Positions 36,548 to 46,779 of a DNA stretch of 64,000 nt are shown here, piece after piece. The DNA is taken from positions 1,922,001-1,986,000 of the forward strand of contig NZ_CP017916.1 in NCBI RefSeq assembly GCF_002119525.1, in the 5' to 3' direction. Every line of letters begins with the position of its first letter. Within the stretch, counting starts at the first letter, position 1. The position numbers and the translations under genes are program-made. The notes under the pieces are model-generated. The model did no database searches, was not told the DNA's origin, and saw nothing but the letters and a program-made list of their open reading frames with translations. Source of the DNA: Vibrio syngnathi (GTDB lineage: Bacteria > Pseudomonadota > Gammaproteobacteria > Enterobacterales > Vibrionaceae).

Positions 36548-38431
36548 TTACAGCTTAAAACGGCTGATTTCACTTTCTAGTTCGTGAGACAGTTCAGAAA
36601 GTTGAGCTGCTTGCTCTGCCGCTTGATGCGCTTCGCCTGCTAGCTCGTTAGATACGTCACGGATCCCTTCAGTGTTACGAGTAATCTCAGACGTTACTGA
36701 AGCTTGCTCTTCTGCAGCAGAAGCGATTTGAGTCGCCATGTCGCTGATGCGTTCAACTGCTGAGTGAATTTGCGTTAAGCTTGCAGCCGCTGAGTTTGAG
36801 TCATCAACACTGGTTTCAGCAAGGGTACGGCTATCGTTCATGATGCTTACCGCTTTGCCCGTGGTACCTTGTAGCAATTCGATAGTTTGTTGAATCTCTT
36901 GCGTTGAGCCGTGTGTACGTTGGCTCAGAACACGAACTTCATCAGCAACAACCGCGAAACCACGACCTTGTTCACCAGCACGTGCCGCTTCAATCGCCGC
37001 GTTCAGTGCAAGTAAGTTTGTTTGCTCTGCAATACCTTGGATATTAGACAAGATAGCGTTAATGCTGTTGCCGTGCTCTTCAAGCTCTAGAATCACGTTT
37101 GTTGCGATTTGAACTTCTTGTGCAAGATTCTGAATAGAGCTTTGAGTTTGTGTCACTTGACCCGTGCCGTGCTCACATGCACCAACTGCTTCAGATGAGT
37201 TCTGTGCAGTTTGGTCGGCGTTACCCGCGATCTCTTGTGTAGCTGCTGCCATTTCGTTTACAGCGGTTGCTACCATATTAATTTCGTCTTGTTGCATCTG
37301 AATACGCGCACTACGCTCTTCAGCTTGAGAAGCTGTTTGACGTGCTTGGTTACCTAGTGCAGCAGACACTTCACTTAGCTTGAGTACCATGGTGTGCATG
37401 TTGCCCACAAAATGATTGAAATTTGCCGCAAGTTTACCAATTTCGTCATCACTTTTAAGCTCAAGACGTTGAGTCAAGTCGCCCTCGCCTGAAGCAATTT
37501 CTTCAAGTGCTGCTGAAACGCGGTTTAAGTCGCGGAATAGGAAACTAACCAACATAGAAACCAACACGATAACGATCAGAGTAATTACAACCGCTGTAGT
37601 AATGAGTTGCGTAAGAAGTATTGAGTGATTCGCTTCTTCTGTTGCTTTGTCCATCTGAACTGCGAAAATCCAGTTAGTGTTAGGCACATTAGTGAAGTAA
37701 AGCAGCTTCTCAGCACCGCGCTCTTTGATGATCTCGATGCTACCCGTACGCACTGCGTTTTCGATGATAGGCATAGAAATGTCGTTTGAAAGCTGGCTTA
37801 CAGGCTTAAGGCTCAGTGCTGAGTCTGGGTGTGCTAGGAATGTGCCGTCAGAGGCATCAATGAGCATTGCGTAAGCGTTGTCACCAACATCTAAGCTGAT
37901 AACATCGTTGACTAGTTGATCAATAAGTACATCCGCACCAACAACGCCAACAAACTTACCGTTATGACGAACAGGTTCAGCAATCGTAACTAGAAGCGCT
38001 TGGGTAATCGCATCTTGATAAGCGGTTGTAATAATTTGCTTACCGGCTGCGTTTGCTTCTTGGTACCAAGGGCGTTGACGAGGATCGTAATCTGCACGAT
38101 TACGCTCAGGATGTGAACGGTACATTCCGCCTTCTGGAGTACCTAAAAAGATATCGTCAAAGCCACCCGCTACACGAGCTTGCTTAAGGAAAGGAACAAC
38201 ATCATCCTCTCGTGAAAAGTCATTAAACGCTGATGCGATATCCGTGCGAATATCAATCCAGTTTTTAATACCTTCAGATGCTGCTTCAGATACGCTTTCA
38301 GCTCGTTGGTATACGCCATTACGAGTCTCTTCAAATAATTGGTTTGCTGATAACCAAGTCAAGGCTGTTGCCATGACGATAACAGCAGATAGGCTAGCAC
38401 CTATCAACTTCTGCTTAAGTGTTAATTTCAT
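36548..38431 (-). CDS. Methyl-accepting chemotaxis protein with dCache sensor
   Basis: The 627-residue receptor has a first membrane helix at about 9-29, a periplasmic dCache_1 domain (about 35-270) and a second helix at about 272-297. A HAMP domain and a C-terminal signalling coiled coil follow, with the hairpin tip [20 protein letters not shown]. In the sensor, [16 protein letters not shown] and VVGADV fit the amino-acid-binding dCache pattern, so an amino-acid ligand is plausible. There is no clear CheR-tethering pentapeptide at the C terminus (ends EISRFKL). It is monocistronic. Confidence 0.94.
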   Translation of the reverse strand: MKLTLKQKLIGASLSAVIVMATALTWLSANQLFEETRNGVYQRAESVSEAASEGIKNWIDIRTDIASAFNDFSREDDVVPFLKQARVAGGFDDIFLGTPEGGMYRSHPERNRADYDPRQRPWYQEANAAGKQIITTAYQDAITQALLVTIAEPVRHNGKFVGVVGADVLIDQLVNDVISLDVGDNAYAMLIDASDGTFLAHPDSALSLKPVSQLSNDISMPIIENAVRTGSIEIIKERGAEKLLYFTNVPNTNWIFAVQMDKATEEANHSILLTQLITTAVVITLIVIVLVSMLVSFLFRDLNRVSAALEEIASGEGDLTQRLELKSDDEIGKLAANFNHFVGNMHTMVLKLSEVSAALGNQARQTASQAEERSARIQMQQDEINMVATAVNEMAAATQEIAGNADQTAQNSSEAVGACEHGTGQVTQTQSSIQNLAQEVQIATNVILELEEHGNSINAILSNIQGIAEQTNLLALNAAIEAARAGEQGRGFAVVADEVRVLSQRTHGSTQEIQQTIELLQGTTGKAVSIMNDSRTLAETSVDDSNSAAASLTQIHSAVERISDMATQIASAAEEQASVTSEITRNTEGIRDVSNELAGEAHQAAEQAAQLSELSHELESEISRFKL

Positions 38432-38640
38432 TAGTAAGTTTCACGAGTGGTGGAAAATCTAGCGAATACTACCCAATTTAAGTAAACGATTCGAGCTATT
38501 TCACAGTTTTACATCACATTATTTTGCAATAAAACCAAAAACTTATCTTTCGCCAATTACTTGGCTTTTCGCCAAATTCAAGGCGCCATTTCAACGACAA
38601 TCCCTACGACATATACGGTTCATCAGGCTGTAAAACGGAT

Positions 38641-38685
38641 ACAAAAAAGGCAGGAGAGTTTCCTCTTCTGCCTTTCTTTTTACTT
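38641..38685 (-). terminator. Terminator after the first BCCT gene
   Basis: The stem AAGGCAGGAGAG/TCTTCTGCCTT around 38648-38675, with one mismatch, is flanked by T runs in both directions (TCTTTTTA on +, TTTTTTGT on -). Confidence 0.75.
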
Positions 38686-38728
38686 TATATTCGACTTCAA
38701 CTAAATGGAAAGTCGATTAACGATCAGT

Positions 38729-40300
38729 CTATCGCTTCTCTGTGCGCATACCCATTAGCAAGCTAACACACATCAGTAATAGAATGATGGTGAATGGCAA
38801 TGCCGTCGATATTGCGCCTGCTTGTAGAGCCTGTACTGCTTCTGTACCGCCAACCCACAATAGAGCCACAGCGATCGCACCTTCAAGGAACGCCCAGAAC
38901 ACACGTTGAGGCACTGGCGTATCAACTTTACCACCCGCGGTGATGCTGTCGATAACTAGAGAGCCTGAGTCAGACGATGTAATGAAGAATACTAGAACTA
39001 AGATAACCGCAATGATTGATAGCAGCGTACCGAACGGTAGAGCATCAAACATTTGGAACATCGCTAGTGATACATCAGTCAAACCATCTTGACCAAGGAT
39101 ACCAACGTTATTCACGATTTGGTCAATCGCCATGCCACCAAATACTGACATCCAAATGATAGTAACAGTCGTTGGAACAATCAGAACCGCTGTGATGAAC
39201 TCACGAACCGTACGGCCTTTAGAAACACGCGCGATAAACATACCTACGAATGGTGACCATGAAATCCACCAAGCCCAGTAGAATACAGTCCAGCCGTGCA
39301 TCCACGCTTCATCTTCACGACCATGAGGATTACTCAAAGGAATGATGTTTTCAACGTATGCCATAAAGGTTGTTGGGATAGAACCTAAACTCACCGCATA
39401 GCCGATTAGAGCCACTAAGATAAGCAGTAGGAAAGCAACCAACATGTTGATGTTACTGATAACTTTAACGCCGCCATCAATACCGCGAAGCACTGACACG
39501 ACCGCTAATAACGTTACTACGGTTATAACAACAACTTGTAACCCTAAGCCAGCCTCGATTCCGAAGACATGTTGAATACCACTTGCTGCTTGTTGCGCAC
39601 CTAAGCCCAGCGACGTCGCCAAACCAAACAGCGTTGCAAGAACCGCCAGAATATCAACAATGTGACCAGCCCAACCCCACGCTCTATCACCCAAGATTGG
39701 GTAGAAAATAGAACGAATAGAAAGAGGCAATCCCTTGTTGTAAGAGAAAAACGCAAGTGACAGTGCTACTACGCCATAAATCGCCCAAGGGTGTAGACCC
39801 CAGTGATACATGGTTGCACCTAGCGCCAACTTAGCAGCTTCTGGTGTGTTTGGTTCAACACCTAACGGGGTTTCAAACCAACCCGTGAAGTAAGCAGCGG
39901 GTTCCGCCACACTCCAGAACATTAGGCCGATACCCATACCTGCGGCAAACAACATCGATAGCCAAGACATGAATGAGTAATCTGCCGTCGCATCAACACC
40001 ACCAAGGCGGATTTTACCATACGGAGAAACAATTAAGCCTAAGCAGAAAACAACGAAAACATTACCCGACCAAATGAACAGCCAATCAAACGAATTGATG
40101 ATCTGGCCTTTAACGCCATCTAGTGCTGCCTTTGCTGAAGCGGTATCTGTAATCAGAATGCCGATCAGGAACAAAGCAATAAGTCCTGCACTGATACCAA
40201 ATACTGGGTTATGAACATCAAAACCCCATTTTTGGACGTTATCTTGACCGACAGTGTAATCCGTACTGTCGATACTGTATTTATCTATACCTTTAGTCAT
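38729..40300 (-). CDS. BCCT-family betaine/choline/carnitine transporter 1
   Basis: The 523-residue, twelve-helix carrier contains the BCCT signature region MFWSVAEPAAYFTGWFETP and the Trp-rich TVFYWAWWISWSPFVGMFIA. It takes up compatible solutes such as glycine betaine, choline or carnitine, usually with sodium. MHG within the W-box region and the GIGLMFW segment favour a Na-coupled BetT/ProP-like BCCT of marine bacteria. It is a close paralogue of the next gene (same N terminus YTVGQDNVQKWGFDVHNPVF). The two share no operon; each has its own terminator. Confidence 0.93.
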   Translation of the reverse strand: MTKGIDKYSIDSTDYTVGQDNVQKWGFDVHNPVFGISAGLIALFLIGILITDTASAKAALDGVKGQIINSFDWLFIWSGNVFVVFCLGLIVSPYGKIRLGGVDATADYSFMSWLSMLFAAGMGIGLMFWSVAEPAAYFTGWFETPLGVEPNTPEAAKLALGATMYHWGLHPWAIYGVVALSLAFFSYNKGLPLSIRSIFYPILGDRAWGWAGHIVDILAVLATLFGLATSLGLGAQQAASGIQHVFGIEAGLGLQVVVITVVTLLAVVSVLRGIDGGVKVISNINMLVAFLLLILVALIGYAVSLGSIPTTFMAYVENIIPLSNPHGREDEAWMHGWTVFYWAWWISWSPFVGMFIARVSKGRTVREFITAVLIVPTTVTIIWMSVFGGMAIDQIVNNVGILGQDGLTDVSLAMFQMFDALPFGTLLSIIAVILVLVFFITSSDSGSLVIDSITAGGKVDTPVPQRVFWAFLEGAIAVALLWVGGTEAVQALQAGAISTALPFTIILLLMCVSLLMGMRTEKR

Positions 40301-40529
40301 TATCCCTCTCTACGGAATATTGATAGGGTCTGTTGACCTTACTATCCCTTACTTACTTGTGACTGAATCACAAACTCGAACACACGATCCAAGTAATACA
40401 AGCTGTTGTCACAATAATTCAAATACTTGGATGTCTGAAGTTTAGCAGGTTAACTTATTGTTTTCAGTAAACCAGAATCGGTTCGATTAATTTTCCAACA
40501 AAATTCACGAAATCACTTAAGTATATGAC

Positions 40530-40562
40530 GAAAAAAAGGCCGACCCTGTCGACCTTTATTCA
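40530..40562 (-). terminator. Terminator after the second BCCT gene
   Basis: AAAGGCCGAC pairs with GTCGACCTTT (one mismatch, loop CCT). Read on the minus strand a run of T residues follows. Confidence 0.7.
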
Positions 40563-40572
40563 GAAAATACTT

Positions 40573-42171
40573 TTAGCTCAAAGCATTTTGCTGGTTAACT
40601 AATTGATTTTCAGTTCGTAAACCTAACAATAAGCTTAGGCACATAAGCAATAATATGAACGCAAATGGTAGCGCCATTGATACCGTTCCAGCTTGCAGTG
40701 CTTGAATGGATTCCGTACCGCCAACCCATAATAGAACGGCTGCAATCGCACCGCCCATCAACGCCCAAAATACACGTTGAGGAACAGGGGCATCAACTTT
40801 ACCGCCAGAAGTAATGCTGTCGATAACTAATGAGCCTGAATCTGACGAGGTGATGAAGAACACCATAATCAAACCAATCGATACTACAGAAAGCACAGAA
40901 CTCATTGGCAGCGCATCATAAGTGTGGAATAGAGAAAGCGTAATATCTTGCAAACCATTCACGCCTATCTCACCCACCTTGTTCGCCACTTGATCAATCG
41001 CGATACCACCGAAAATAGCCATCCAGATGATGATTACTGTCGTTGGGATGAACAATACAGCGACGATGAATTCACGAATAGTACGACCTTTAGAGATACG
41101 CGCGATGAACATGCCTACGAATGGTGACCAAGACATCCACCAAGCCCAATAGAATACCGTCCAACCCTGCATCCAAGTTTCATCATCACGACCATGAGGA
41201 TTACTTAGAGGAATAAAGTTTTCAATGTAGCCCATTAGCGCGGTTGGGATTGCTTTAATACCCGCCATACCACCAGCGATCGTTACGAAGATAAGCAAGC
41301 CCAAAGCAACCAACATGTTGATGTTACTTAAAACCTTCACGCCACCGTTAATACCGCGAACCACTGACATTGTTGCTAAGAAAGTGACCACTGCAATAAC
41401 AATCAGCTGCATGCCAATACCACCATCGGTACCAAACACATGGTTAATACCACTGGTTGCTTGCTGTGCGCCTAGGCCAAGCGATGTTGCAAGGCCAAAT
41501 AGCGTAGCCAGTACCGCGACGATATCAACGATATGTCCAAACCAACCCCAAGTTCTGTCACCGAGTAGCGGGTAAAAGATTGAGCGAATTGAAAGCGGTA
41601 AGCCTTTATTGAATGTGAAGAAAGCGAGGGCTAGAGCAACAACCGCGTAGATTGCCCAACCGTGAAGACCCCAGTTGTAGATGGTTGCACCTAATGCCAA
41701 CTTAGCCGCTTCAGGAGAATAAGCTTCAACACCGAGCGGTGTTTCATACCAACCAGTAAAGTAAGCGACGGGTTCAGCTACACCCCAGAACATCAGGCCA
41801 ATACCCATTCCTGCGGCGAATAACATCGACATCCAAGACAGGTTAGAGTGCTCTGCTTTGGCATCATTGCCACCAATACGTATCTTGCCATACGGGGAGA
41901 CAATGAGGGCAAAACAGAAGATAACGAAGATGTTGGCTGCCCACATGAAGAAACCATCGAAGTTACCGATGACTTTCCATTTGATTCCATCCAGTGCCGC
42001 TTTTGCGGTTTCTGGATCTGCGACTAGAAGTGCAACTAAGAAGACAATGATCGCTCCTGCACTGATTCCAAATACTGGGTTATGAACATCAAAACCCCAT
42101 TTCTGAACGTTATCTTGTCCTACTGTATAATCGGTATTTTCAATACTATACCTATCTTTTACAGGCTCCAT
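40573..42171 (-). CDS. BCCT-family betaine/choline/carnitine transporter 2
   Basis: The 532-residue paralogue of the neighbouring carrier has MFWGVAEPVAYFTGWYETP, NWGLHGWAIYAVVALALAF and TVFYWAWWMSWSPFVGMFIA. Similarity extends over the whole length, so the pair comes from tandem duplication. The two may differ in substrate or in regulation; the Ser/Gly change in the MFW[SG]VAEP motif lies near the substrate site. It lies 270 bp upstream of carrier 1 on the same strand. Confidence 0.93.
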   Translation of the reverse strand: MEPVKDRYSIENTDYTVGQDNVQKWGFDVHNPVFGISAGAIIVFLVALLVADPETAKAALDGIKWKVIGNFDGFFMWAANIFVIFCFALIVSPYGKIRIGGNDAKAEHSNLSWMSMLFAAGMGIGLMFWGVAEPVAYFTGWYETPLGVEAYSPEAAKLALGATIYNWGLHGWAIYAVVALALAFFTFNKGLPLSIRSIFYPLLGDRTWGWFGHIVDIVAVLATLFGLATSLGLGAQQATSGINHVFGTDGGIGMQLIVIAVVTFLATMSVVRGINGGVKVLSNINMLVALGLLIFVTIAGGMAGIKAIPTALMGYIENFIPLSNPHGRDDETWMQGWTVFYWAWWMSWSPFVGMFIARISKGRTIREFIVAVLFIPTTVIIIWMAIFGGIAIDQVANKVGEIGVNGLQDITLSLFHTYDALPMSSVLSVVSIGLIMVFFITSSDSGSLVIDSITSGGKVDAPVPQRVFWALMGGAIAAVLLWVGGTESIQALQAGTVSMALPFAFILLLMCLSLLLGLRTENQLVNQQNALS

Positions 42172-42340
42172 GTTTCCTCTCTAATTGGTAGCGCACAGTT
42201 TGCAACATTGCATTCGGCGCTTAAATTTCGAAAAGAAGGATATCAACCTGTCGCAAAAATACTAAAAAAACCGCCAAAAATCAGGCATAAATTACAACTT
42301 TAGTAATTAAATTACACATTTAATGTAATTTAGCGTAAGA

Positions 42341-42979
42341 TCACTCTACAAGCCCAGAATTAACAGCATATTTAGCTAGCTCTGCCGTAGAGTGAATATC
42401 CAGCTTATGCTTAATGTTTTGTCTGTGTGTTTCTACCGTTCGGTAACTGATATTTAAATCCTTCGCGATCTCTTTACTGCTCTCCCCTTTTGCCACCAAT
42501 TTCAACACCGCTTCTTCACGTCTGCTCAATGGATTCTTGACGGATTGCGTGGGAGTAATCGGCTGAGTAAACAAATTCTGTGTGACTTTTTCACAGAAAT
42601 AGGTCGAGCCTTGATTGACCGTTTTGATCGCCTGGACCATTTTTTCAGCTGAAATCTCTTTCAACATATAGCCGACGGCGCCCGACTGCATCACCTTCAT
42701 GATGTATTCACGGTTGTTATGCATGGTCAGCATCAGCACCTTGGCATCGGGGTCTTCTTCTTTAATCAGGTGGGTTGCGTCAATGCCGTTCATGATAGGC
42801 ATGCTAATATCCATCAATACCACATCGGGCCTTAGAGACTTAACAACCTCTACCGCTTCTAAACCATTACTGGCGGTGCCTATCACGCAAATATCTGGCT
42901 CGAGTTCCAATCTCGCCATAAAGCCATCCAGTACCACTTGGTGATCGTCAGCGATCACAACTCGAATAACTTCACTCAT
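42341..42979 (-). CDS. NarL/LuxR-family response regulator
   Basis: The 212-residue regulator has a receiver domain with Asp57 in VVLMDISMPIMNG, Thr/Lys partners in MLTMHNN and MLKE, and a LuxR-type HTH (SRREEAVLKLVAKGESSKEI, YRTVETHRQNIKHKL). It overlaps the upstream sensor kinase by 8 bp. The pair sits beside a TRAP uptake operon on the same strand and probably controls it in response to the transported substrate; that is inferred from position. A 16-bp palindrome before dctP (48017) is a candidate binding site. Confidence 0.92.
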   Translation of the reverse strand: MSEVIRVVIADDHQVVLDGFMARLELEPDICVIGTASNGLEAVEVVKSLRPDVVLMDISMPIMNGIDATHLIKEEDPDAKVLMLTMHNNREYIMKVMQSGAVGYMLKEISAEKMVQAIKTVNQGSTYFCEKVTQNLFTQPITPTQSVKNPLSRREEAVLKLVAKGESSKEIAKDLNISYRTVETHRQNIKHKLDIHSTAELAKYAVNSGLVE

Positions 42980-44327
42980 TCATTAATCCCTCTAGTGTCA
43001 GTAACACTGTAATTTCCGTTCCGAGGCCAATCTCACTCATCAGCTCAAAATCACCACCGATAAACTCCACCCGCTCTCTCATATTGCGCAGACCGATCCC
43101 TCGTTTTTCCATCGCTTTATAGGTGTTGAAACCGACACCGTTGTCTTGGATTAGAAGCTGTAACACGTTGCCAATTTGCTGTGCGATAACCGTTACTTTG
43201 GTCGCTTGTGCGTGTTTCTCTATGTTATTTAAGGACTCTTGCACCACTCGATATAAGGTCGTCGCCGCTTCTGATTTCAACTTGCCCGGTTGTGTAGCAA
43301 ACATGGTTTCTACTTCTATGCCCGAGTGCGCCTGAAAATCTAACAGCAATGAAGACAGCGCCGCTTCTAAGCCAATATCATCCAGTGAGCTTGGACGAAG
43401 TTGATGCGAGATGTGCCTCACCTCTTCGATCGCTCGCATCAATGAATGCTGCGACTTATTCAAATGCGCTTTGAGGTCTTCATTTTGTAACTTATTACCA
43501 AGTAGTTCTAAGTGGCAACGACTTGATACTAATAATTGATTAATACCGTCATGTAGCTCTCGCGCTAAATGCTTCTTCTCGTCTTCTTGGAACATCACCG
43601 TTTTATGGGCGAGCTCTTTTAAATTATTATCCGCAATTCGATGTTCATGCATGTTAATGGCCAACGTCAGCACGATAATAACCGCCACCGTCACGCTAAG
43701 AATCACCACAATAGAGAAGAACGTGGTTTCAATATTCTTGTTGATCGCAGCCTGCATCGAAGCCACTTCTTGGTGCACGTCTTCAATATACAAACCCGTG
43801 CCAATCATCCAATCCCAACGCTCTAACCAAGCGGCGTAACTCAGCTTAGAGACCACTTCCCCAGTCGAGGGCTTTTGCCACAAATACTGGTGGAATCCTC
43901 CTCCGGTTTGCGCCTCTCTTAGCAGAGCTTCGATCAGAAAATCACCATCTTCATCTTGCAATTGAAGCAGATTTTTTCCAATCAATTCCGGCTGTATCGG
44001 ATGAACCAAGTTGGTTCCGTGGCGATCATATGCGAAGAAATAACCATCAGAGCCATATCTAAGTTTAGACAATATGGTTCGAACTTCTTTTTTGGCTTGC
44101 GCTTCTTTGATATCGGGGTCGTTGTAGATATGTTCGATCGCATCGAATGCGAGGTCGACCGTGTCTTTGAGGGCGTTTTCACGCGACTTGATTAGGCTGT
44201 CCCTGAAGATCTCGACCTCTTTCGCACCCAGCGTCTTGGTTTGGTGTAACGAGATCCAACTTATGCTCGCCGTGACCAGTAGCAACGGGAGTAGCGTCAG
44301 CAAAATCAGCTTAGCTTTTAGAGGCAT
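42972..44327 (-). CDS. Cache-domain sensor histidine kinase (HisKA_3 type)
   Basis: The 451-residue kinase starts MPLKAKLILLTLLPLLLVTA (first helix). A periplasmic single-Cache domain carries YGSDGYFFAYDRHGTNLVHP, and a second helix lies near 198-222. The dimerisation/phosphoacceptor box is LARELHDGINQLLVSSR, typical of NarX/DegS-like HisKA_3 kinases. The ATPase domain shows QDNGVGFNTYK and GLRNMRERVEFIGG. Such Cache kinases commonly sense small organic acids. It is the first gene of the two-gene operon. Confidence 0.92.
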   Translation of the reverse strand: MPLKAKLILLTLLPLLLVTASISWISLHQTKTLGAKEVEIFRDSLIKSRENALKDTVDLAFDAIEHIYNDPDIKEAQAKKEVRTILSKLRYGSDGYFFAYDRHGTNLVHPIQPELIGKNLLQLQDEDGDFLIEALLREAQTGGGFHQYLWQKPSTGEVVSKLSYAAWLERWDWMIGTGLYIEDVHQEVASMQAAINKNIETTFFSIVVILSVTVAVIIVLTLAINMHEHRIADNNLKELAHKTVMFQEDEKKHLARELHDGINQLLVSSRCHLELLGNKLQNEDLKAHLNKSQHSLMRAIEEVRHISHQLRPSSLDDIGLEAALSSLLLDFQAHSGIEVETMFATQPGKLKSEAATTLYRVVQESLNNIEKHAQATKVTVIAQQIGNVLQLLIQDNGVGFNTYKAMEKRGIGLRNMRERVEFIGGDFELMSEIGLGTEITVLLTLEGLMNE

Positions 44328-44338
44328 TCCTTTCCCTC

Positions 44339-44378
44339 ACAAAAAACGGCTTACTGAACATCAATAAGCCGTTTTACT
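44339..44378 (-). terminator. Terminator after the TRAP operon
   Basis: AAAACGGCTTA pairs with TAAGCCGTTTT, with an 11-base loop. On the minus strand a run of six T residues follows. Confidence 0.8.
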
Positions 44379-44431
44379 TTAGCAATTTATAGATAGCCGT
44401 TGAAACATATCATTCACATTCTTGGCTTCAC

Positions 44432-45715
44432 TCACATTCCATAGAAAGAAGGGAAAGCGAGAAGTGATCCAAGTACGAGGATTTGAATCAGAATGAACGG
44501 CATCACGCCTCGGTAGATGTCTTTTGTGGTGACACCTTTCGGCGCAACCCCTTTCAAATAGAACAAACTAAAACCAAATGGCGGCGTTAAGAAGGAGGTT
44601 TGTAGGTTCATCGCGATAAGGATAGCGAACCAAGTCATGTTGATGCCCATCAGTTCAGCAACAGGCGCAATGATCGGCACGATGATGAAACAGATTTCTA
44701 CGAAGTCGATGAAGAAACCAAGAATCAAAATCACCAACATGGTAATGATCAAGAAGCCCCATTTTTCACCCGGCAACTGCAGCATCCACTCTTCAACTAG
44801 ATAATCACCGCCAGTATAGGTAAACGCCATCGAGAATGCCGTCGCACCAAGCAAGATAGCAAAGACCATTGCCGTGACTTTCACCGTTTCTTTGGACGCT
44901 TCATACACCATCGACCAACTGAATTGACCGTACAGCAAAGCAAGTACTAAGGCACCCGCGCCACCTAATGCAGCTGACTCTGTCGGCGTGGCAACACCCG
45001 CGAAGATAGAGCCCAATACGACAATGATCAGCGCGAGTGGCGGTACGATAGCTTTCAGTGCATTGATGACTTCTTGTTTACGACTAATTGAGTCATCACG
45101 TTCAATTGGTTGAGCCGCTTCTGGGTTAAGCTTTGCGTATATCAAGATATAAACGATATACGCGCCCACCAACATGACACCCGGCCAAATCGCCGCTTGG
45201 AACAAGTCCCCTACTGGCACACCGAGTACATCACCTAATAAGATCAGTACGATAGAAGGCGGAATGATTTGCCCTAACGTGCCAGATGCACAAATAGTGC
45301 CGCAGGCTAAGCCTTTGTCGTAGTTGTACTTGAGCATAACTGGCAACGAGATAAGACCCATGGCAACCACAGAAGCACCTACTACGCCCGTTGAAGCCGC
45401 AAGCAGTGAACCCACAAGTACCGTCGAGATAGCAATACCACCACGAACACCACCAAACAGTCGTCCCATTGACTCTAGCAACTGCTCAGCAAGCTTGGTC
45501 TTTTGTAGAACAAGCCCCATGAAAACGAACAATGGAACGGCCATCAGCACCGTATTTTCCATGATCGATTGAATTCGATATGGCATGAAGGCGAACATTT
45601 CGATGCCTTCAGCCCAAACACCAAAGATTAACGCGATACCACCAAAGGTGAACGCGACCGGGAAGCCAAGTAAAAGTGCAAACAAGGCTACGAAAAACAT
45701 TACTATTCCAATCAT
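44432..45715 (-). CDS. dctM: TRAP transporter large permease (DctM family)
   Basis: The 427-residue membrane protein has many helices and typical DctM segments: GFPVAFTFGGIALIFG, MAVPLFVFMGLVLQ, LAASTGVVGASVVAMGLISL and GQIIPPSIVLILLGD. It forms the sodium-coupled translocation channel of a TRAP uptake system with the small subunit and the periplasmic binding protein. The sequence style matches the group labelled mannitol/chloroaromatic-compound TRAP, but that label is not a reliable substrate. It is last in the operon. Confidence 0.93.
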   Translation of the reverse strand: MIGIVMFFVALFALLLGFPVAFTFGGIALIFGVWAEGIEMFAFMPYRIQSIMENTVLMAVPLFVFMGLVLQKTKLAEQLLESMGRLFGGVRGGIAISTVLVGSLLAASTGVVGASVVAMGLISLPVMLKYNYDKGLACGTICASGTLGQIIPPSIVLILLGDVLGVPVGDLFQAAIWPGVMLVGAYIVYILIYAKLNPEAAQPIERDDSISRKQEVINALKAIVPPLALIIVVLGSIFAGVATPTESAALGGAGALVLALLYGQFSWSMVYEASKETVKVTAMVFAILLGATAFSMAFTYTGGDYLVEEWMLQLPGEKWGFLIITMLVILILGFFIDFVEICFIIVPIIAPVAELMGINMTWFAILIAMNLQTSFLTPPFGFSLFYLKGVAPKGVTTKDIYRGVMPFILIQILVLGSLLAFPSFYGM

Positions 45716-45724
45716 GTTCAGCCT

Positions 45725-46285
45725 CTACTTATTCTTTGTATGAATATTGTTTGCATGCGTGTTATTTGCATGGATAAGGTGCGGATTAAAAATCTTGTTC
45801 AGTGAATGCAGGATTAAACCTACGCCACTAAGCGCCATTAAGAAAAATGATAGCGGGATCATGGCTTTGATGATCCACCGAGATGGCAGGCCACCCGGGT
45901 CACCTGAGGTTTCGCCGAGGTTATAACTCTCTTTGGCAACATCAATACCAAACCAAGCAACCAGCAAACAGAAAGGCATCAGAAAGATCAGTGTGCCTAG
46001 CAGGTCAATAATGGCTTGTGCCTTGAAGCTCAATTGTTCGTAGAACACATCCACTCGCACATGGCCACCAGCCTTGATGGCATAAGGAACACCTAATAGA
46101 AAAACGGCTGAGAAAAGGTGCCATTCCATCTCTTGGAAGGCGATTGAGACATCATTGAAGGCATATCTCATGACAACGTCATACACAACGTTAGCGATAA
46201 GTAGAATAAACAACATACTGGAAAGCCATCCCAGTGCATCACCGATACGATTAAACAGGCGTTCAATATAAATTAGACTTCGCAT
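45725..46285 (-). CDS. dctQ: TRAP transporter small permease (DctQ family)
   Basis: The 186-residue protein has four membrane helices and the motif MEWHLFSAVFLLGVPYAIKAGGHVRVDV, the DctQ signature. The start at 46285 has GGAG six bases upstream. The C-terminal tail has repeats of HANN/HTKN (LIHANNTHANNIHTKNK), which are unusual and may reflect small duplications. It is 9 bp upstream of dctM. It is separated from dctP by almost 500 bp, which is large for a TRAP operon. Confidence 0.9.
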   Translation of the reverse strand: MRSLIYIERLFNRIGDALGWLSSMLFILLIANVVYDVVMRYAFNDVSIAFQEMEWHLFSAVFLLGVPYAIKAGGHVRVDVFYEQLSFKAQAIIDLLGTLIFLMPFCLLVAWFGIDVAKESYNLGETSGDPGGLPSRWIIKAMIPLSFFLMALSGVGLILHSLNKIFNPHLIHANNTHANNIHTKNK

Positions 46286-46297
46286 TCCCGACTCCAT

Positions 46298-46779
46298 GGA
46301 ATTTGAAAAGGCATCGCGCAGTACAACTAACCCAACTAAAAACGATTCAGTTTATAGCTAGCAATAGGCACGACGTAGAAAGGGTTCTTGGGCGTATTAC
46401 AGGATTTATCCTGCTTAGGGAGTGTTAACCTTTCGTGGTTAAATTTTGTTCGAGATAAAAGCGTTTTAATCGCGGCGAGGGGGAAGTAGCCTAGTCATTC
46501 TAAGCAAATCTCCCTCAACAAAGAGTAAAACGCTTTTAGCCGAACCCTTCGGGCAGCGTTTGCTGGTCATTTCTACTACGTTATCGGCTTCTCATGGAGG
46601 CTAGCTACACATCAAAGCCTCTGCCTTGTATAAATACCCTGCAACTCGCTGCAAAAATCAGCTCGAAAGGTCAACACGCCCTAGTTATTATGGTTAAAAT
46701 GAACCCGCCGCTTAATCACTCTTCGTTATCTAACTAGAAAAGCTTTGGGTTCATTTAGCTTCAGTTCAAAAACTGTCGA
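46298..46779. other. Structured 480-bp intergenic region between dctP and dctQ
   Basis: No gene is seen. AAAAGCGTTTTA (46457-46468) and TAAAACGCTTTT (46526-46537) form a perfect 12-bp inverted repeat. CCGAA/TTCGG follows at about 46540-46555, and AAATGAACCC (46697-46706) pairs with GGGTTCATTT (46747-46756). CTAGTTA/TAACTAG lies inside the last pair. The layout suggests an inserted repetitive element of the ERIC/REP kind plus a strong hairpin just after dctP. Confidence 0.5.
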
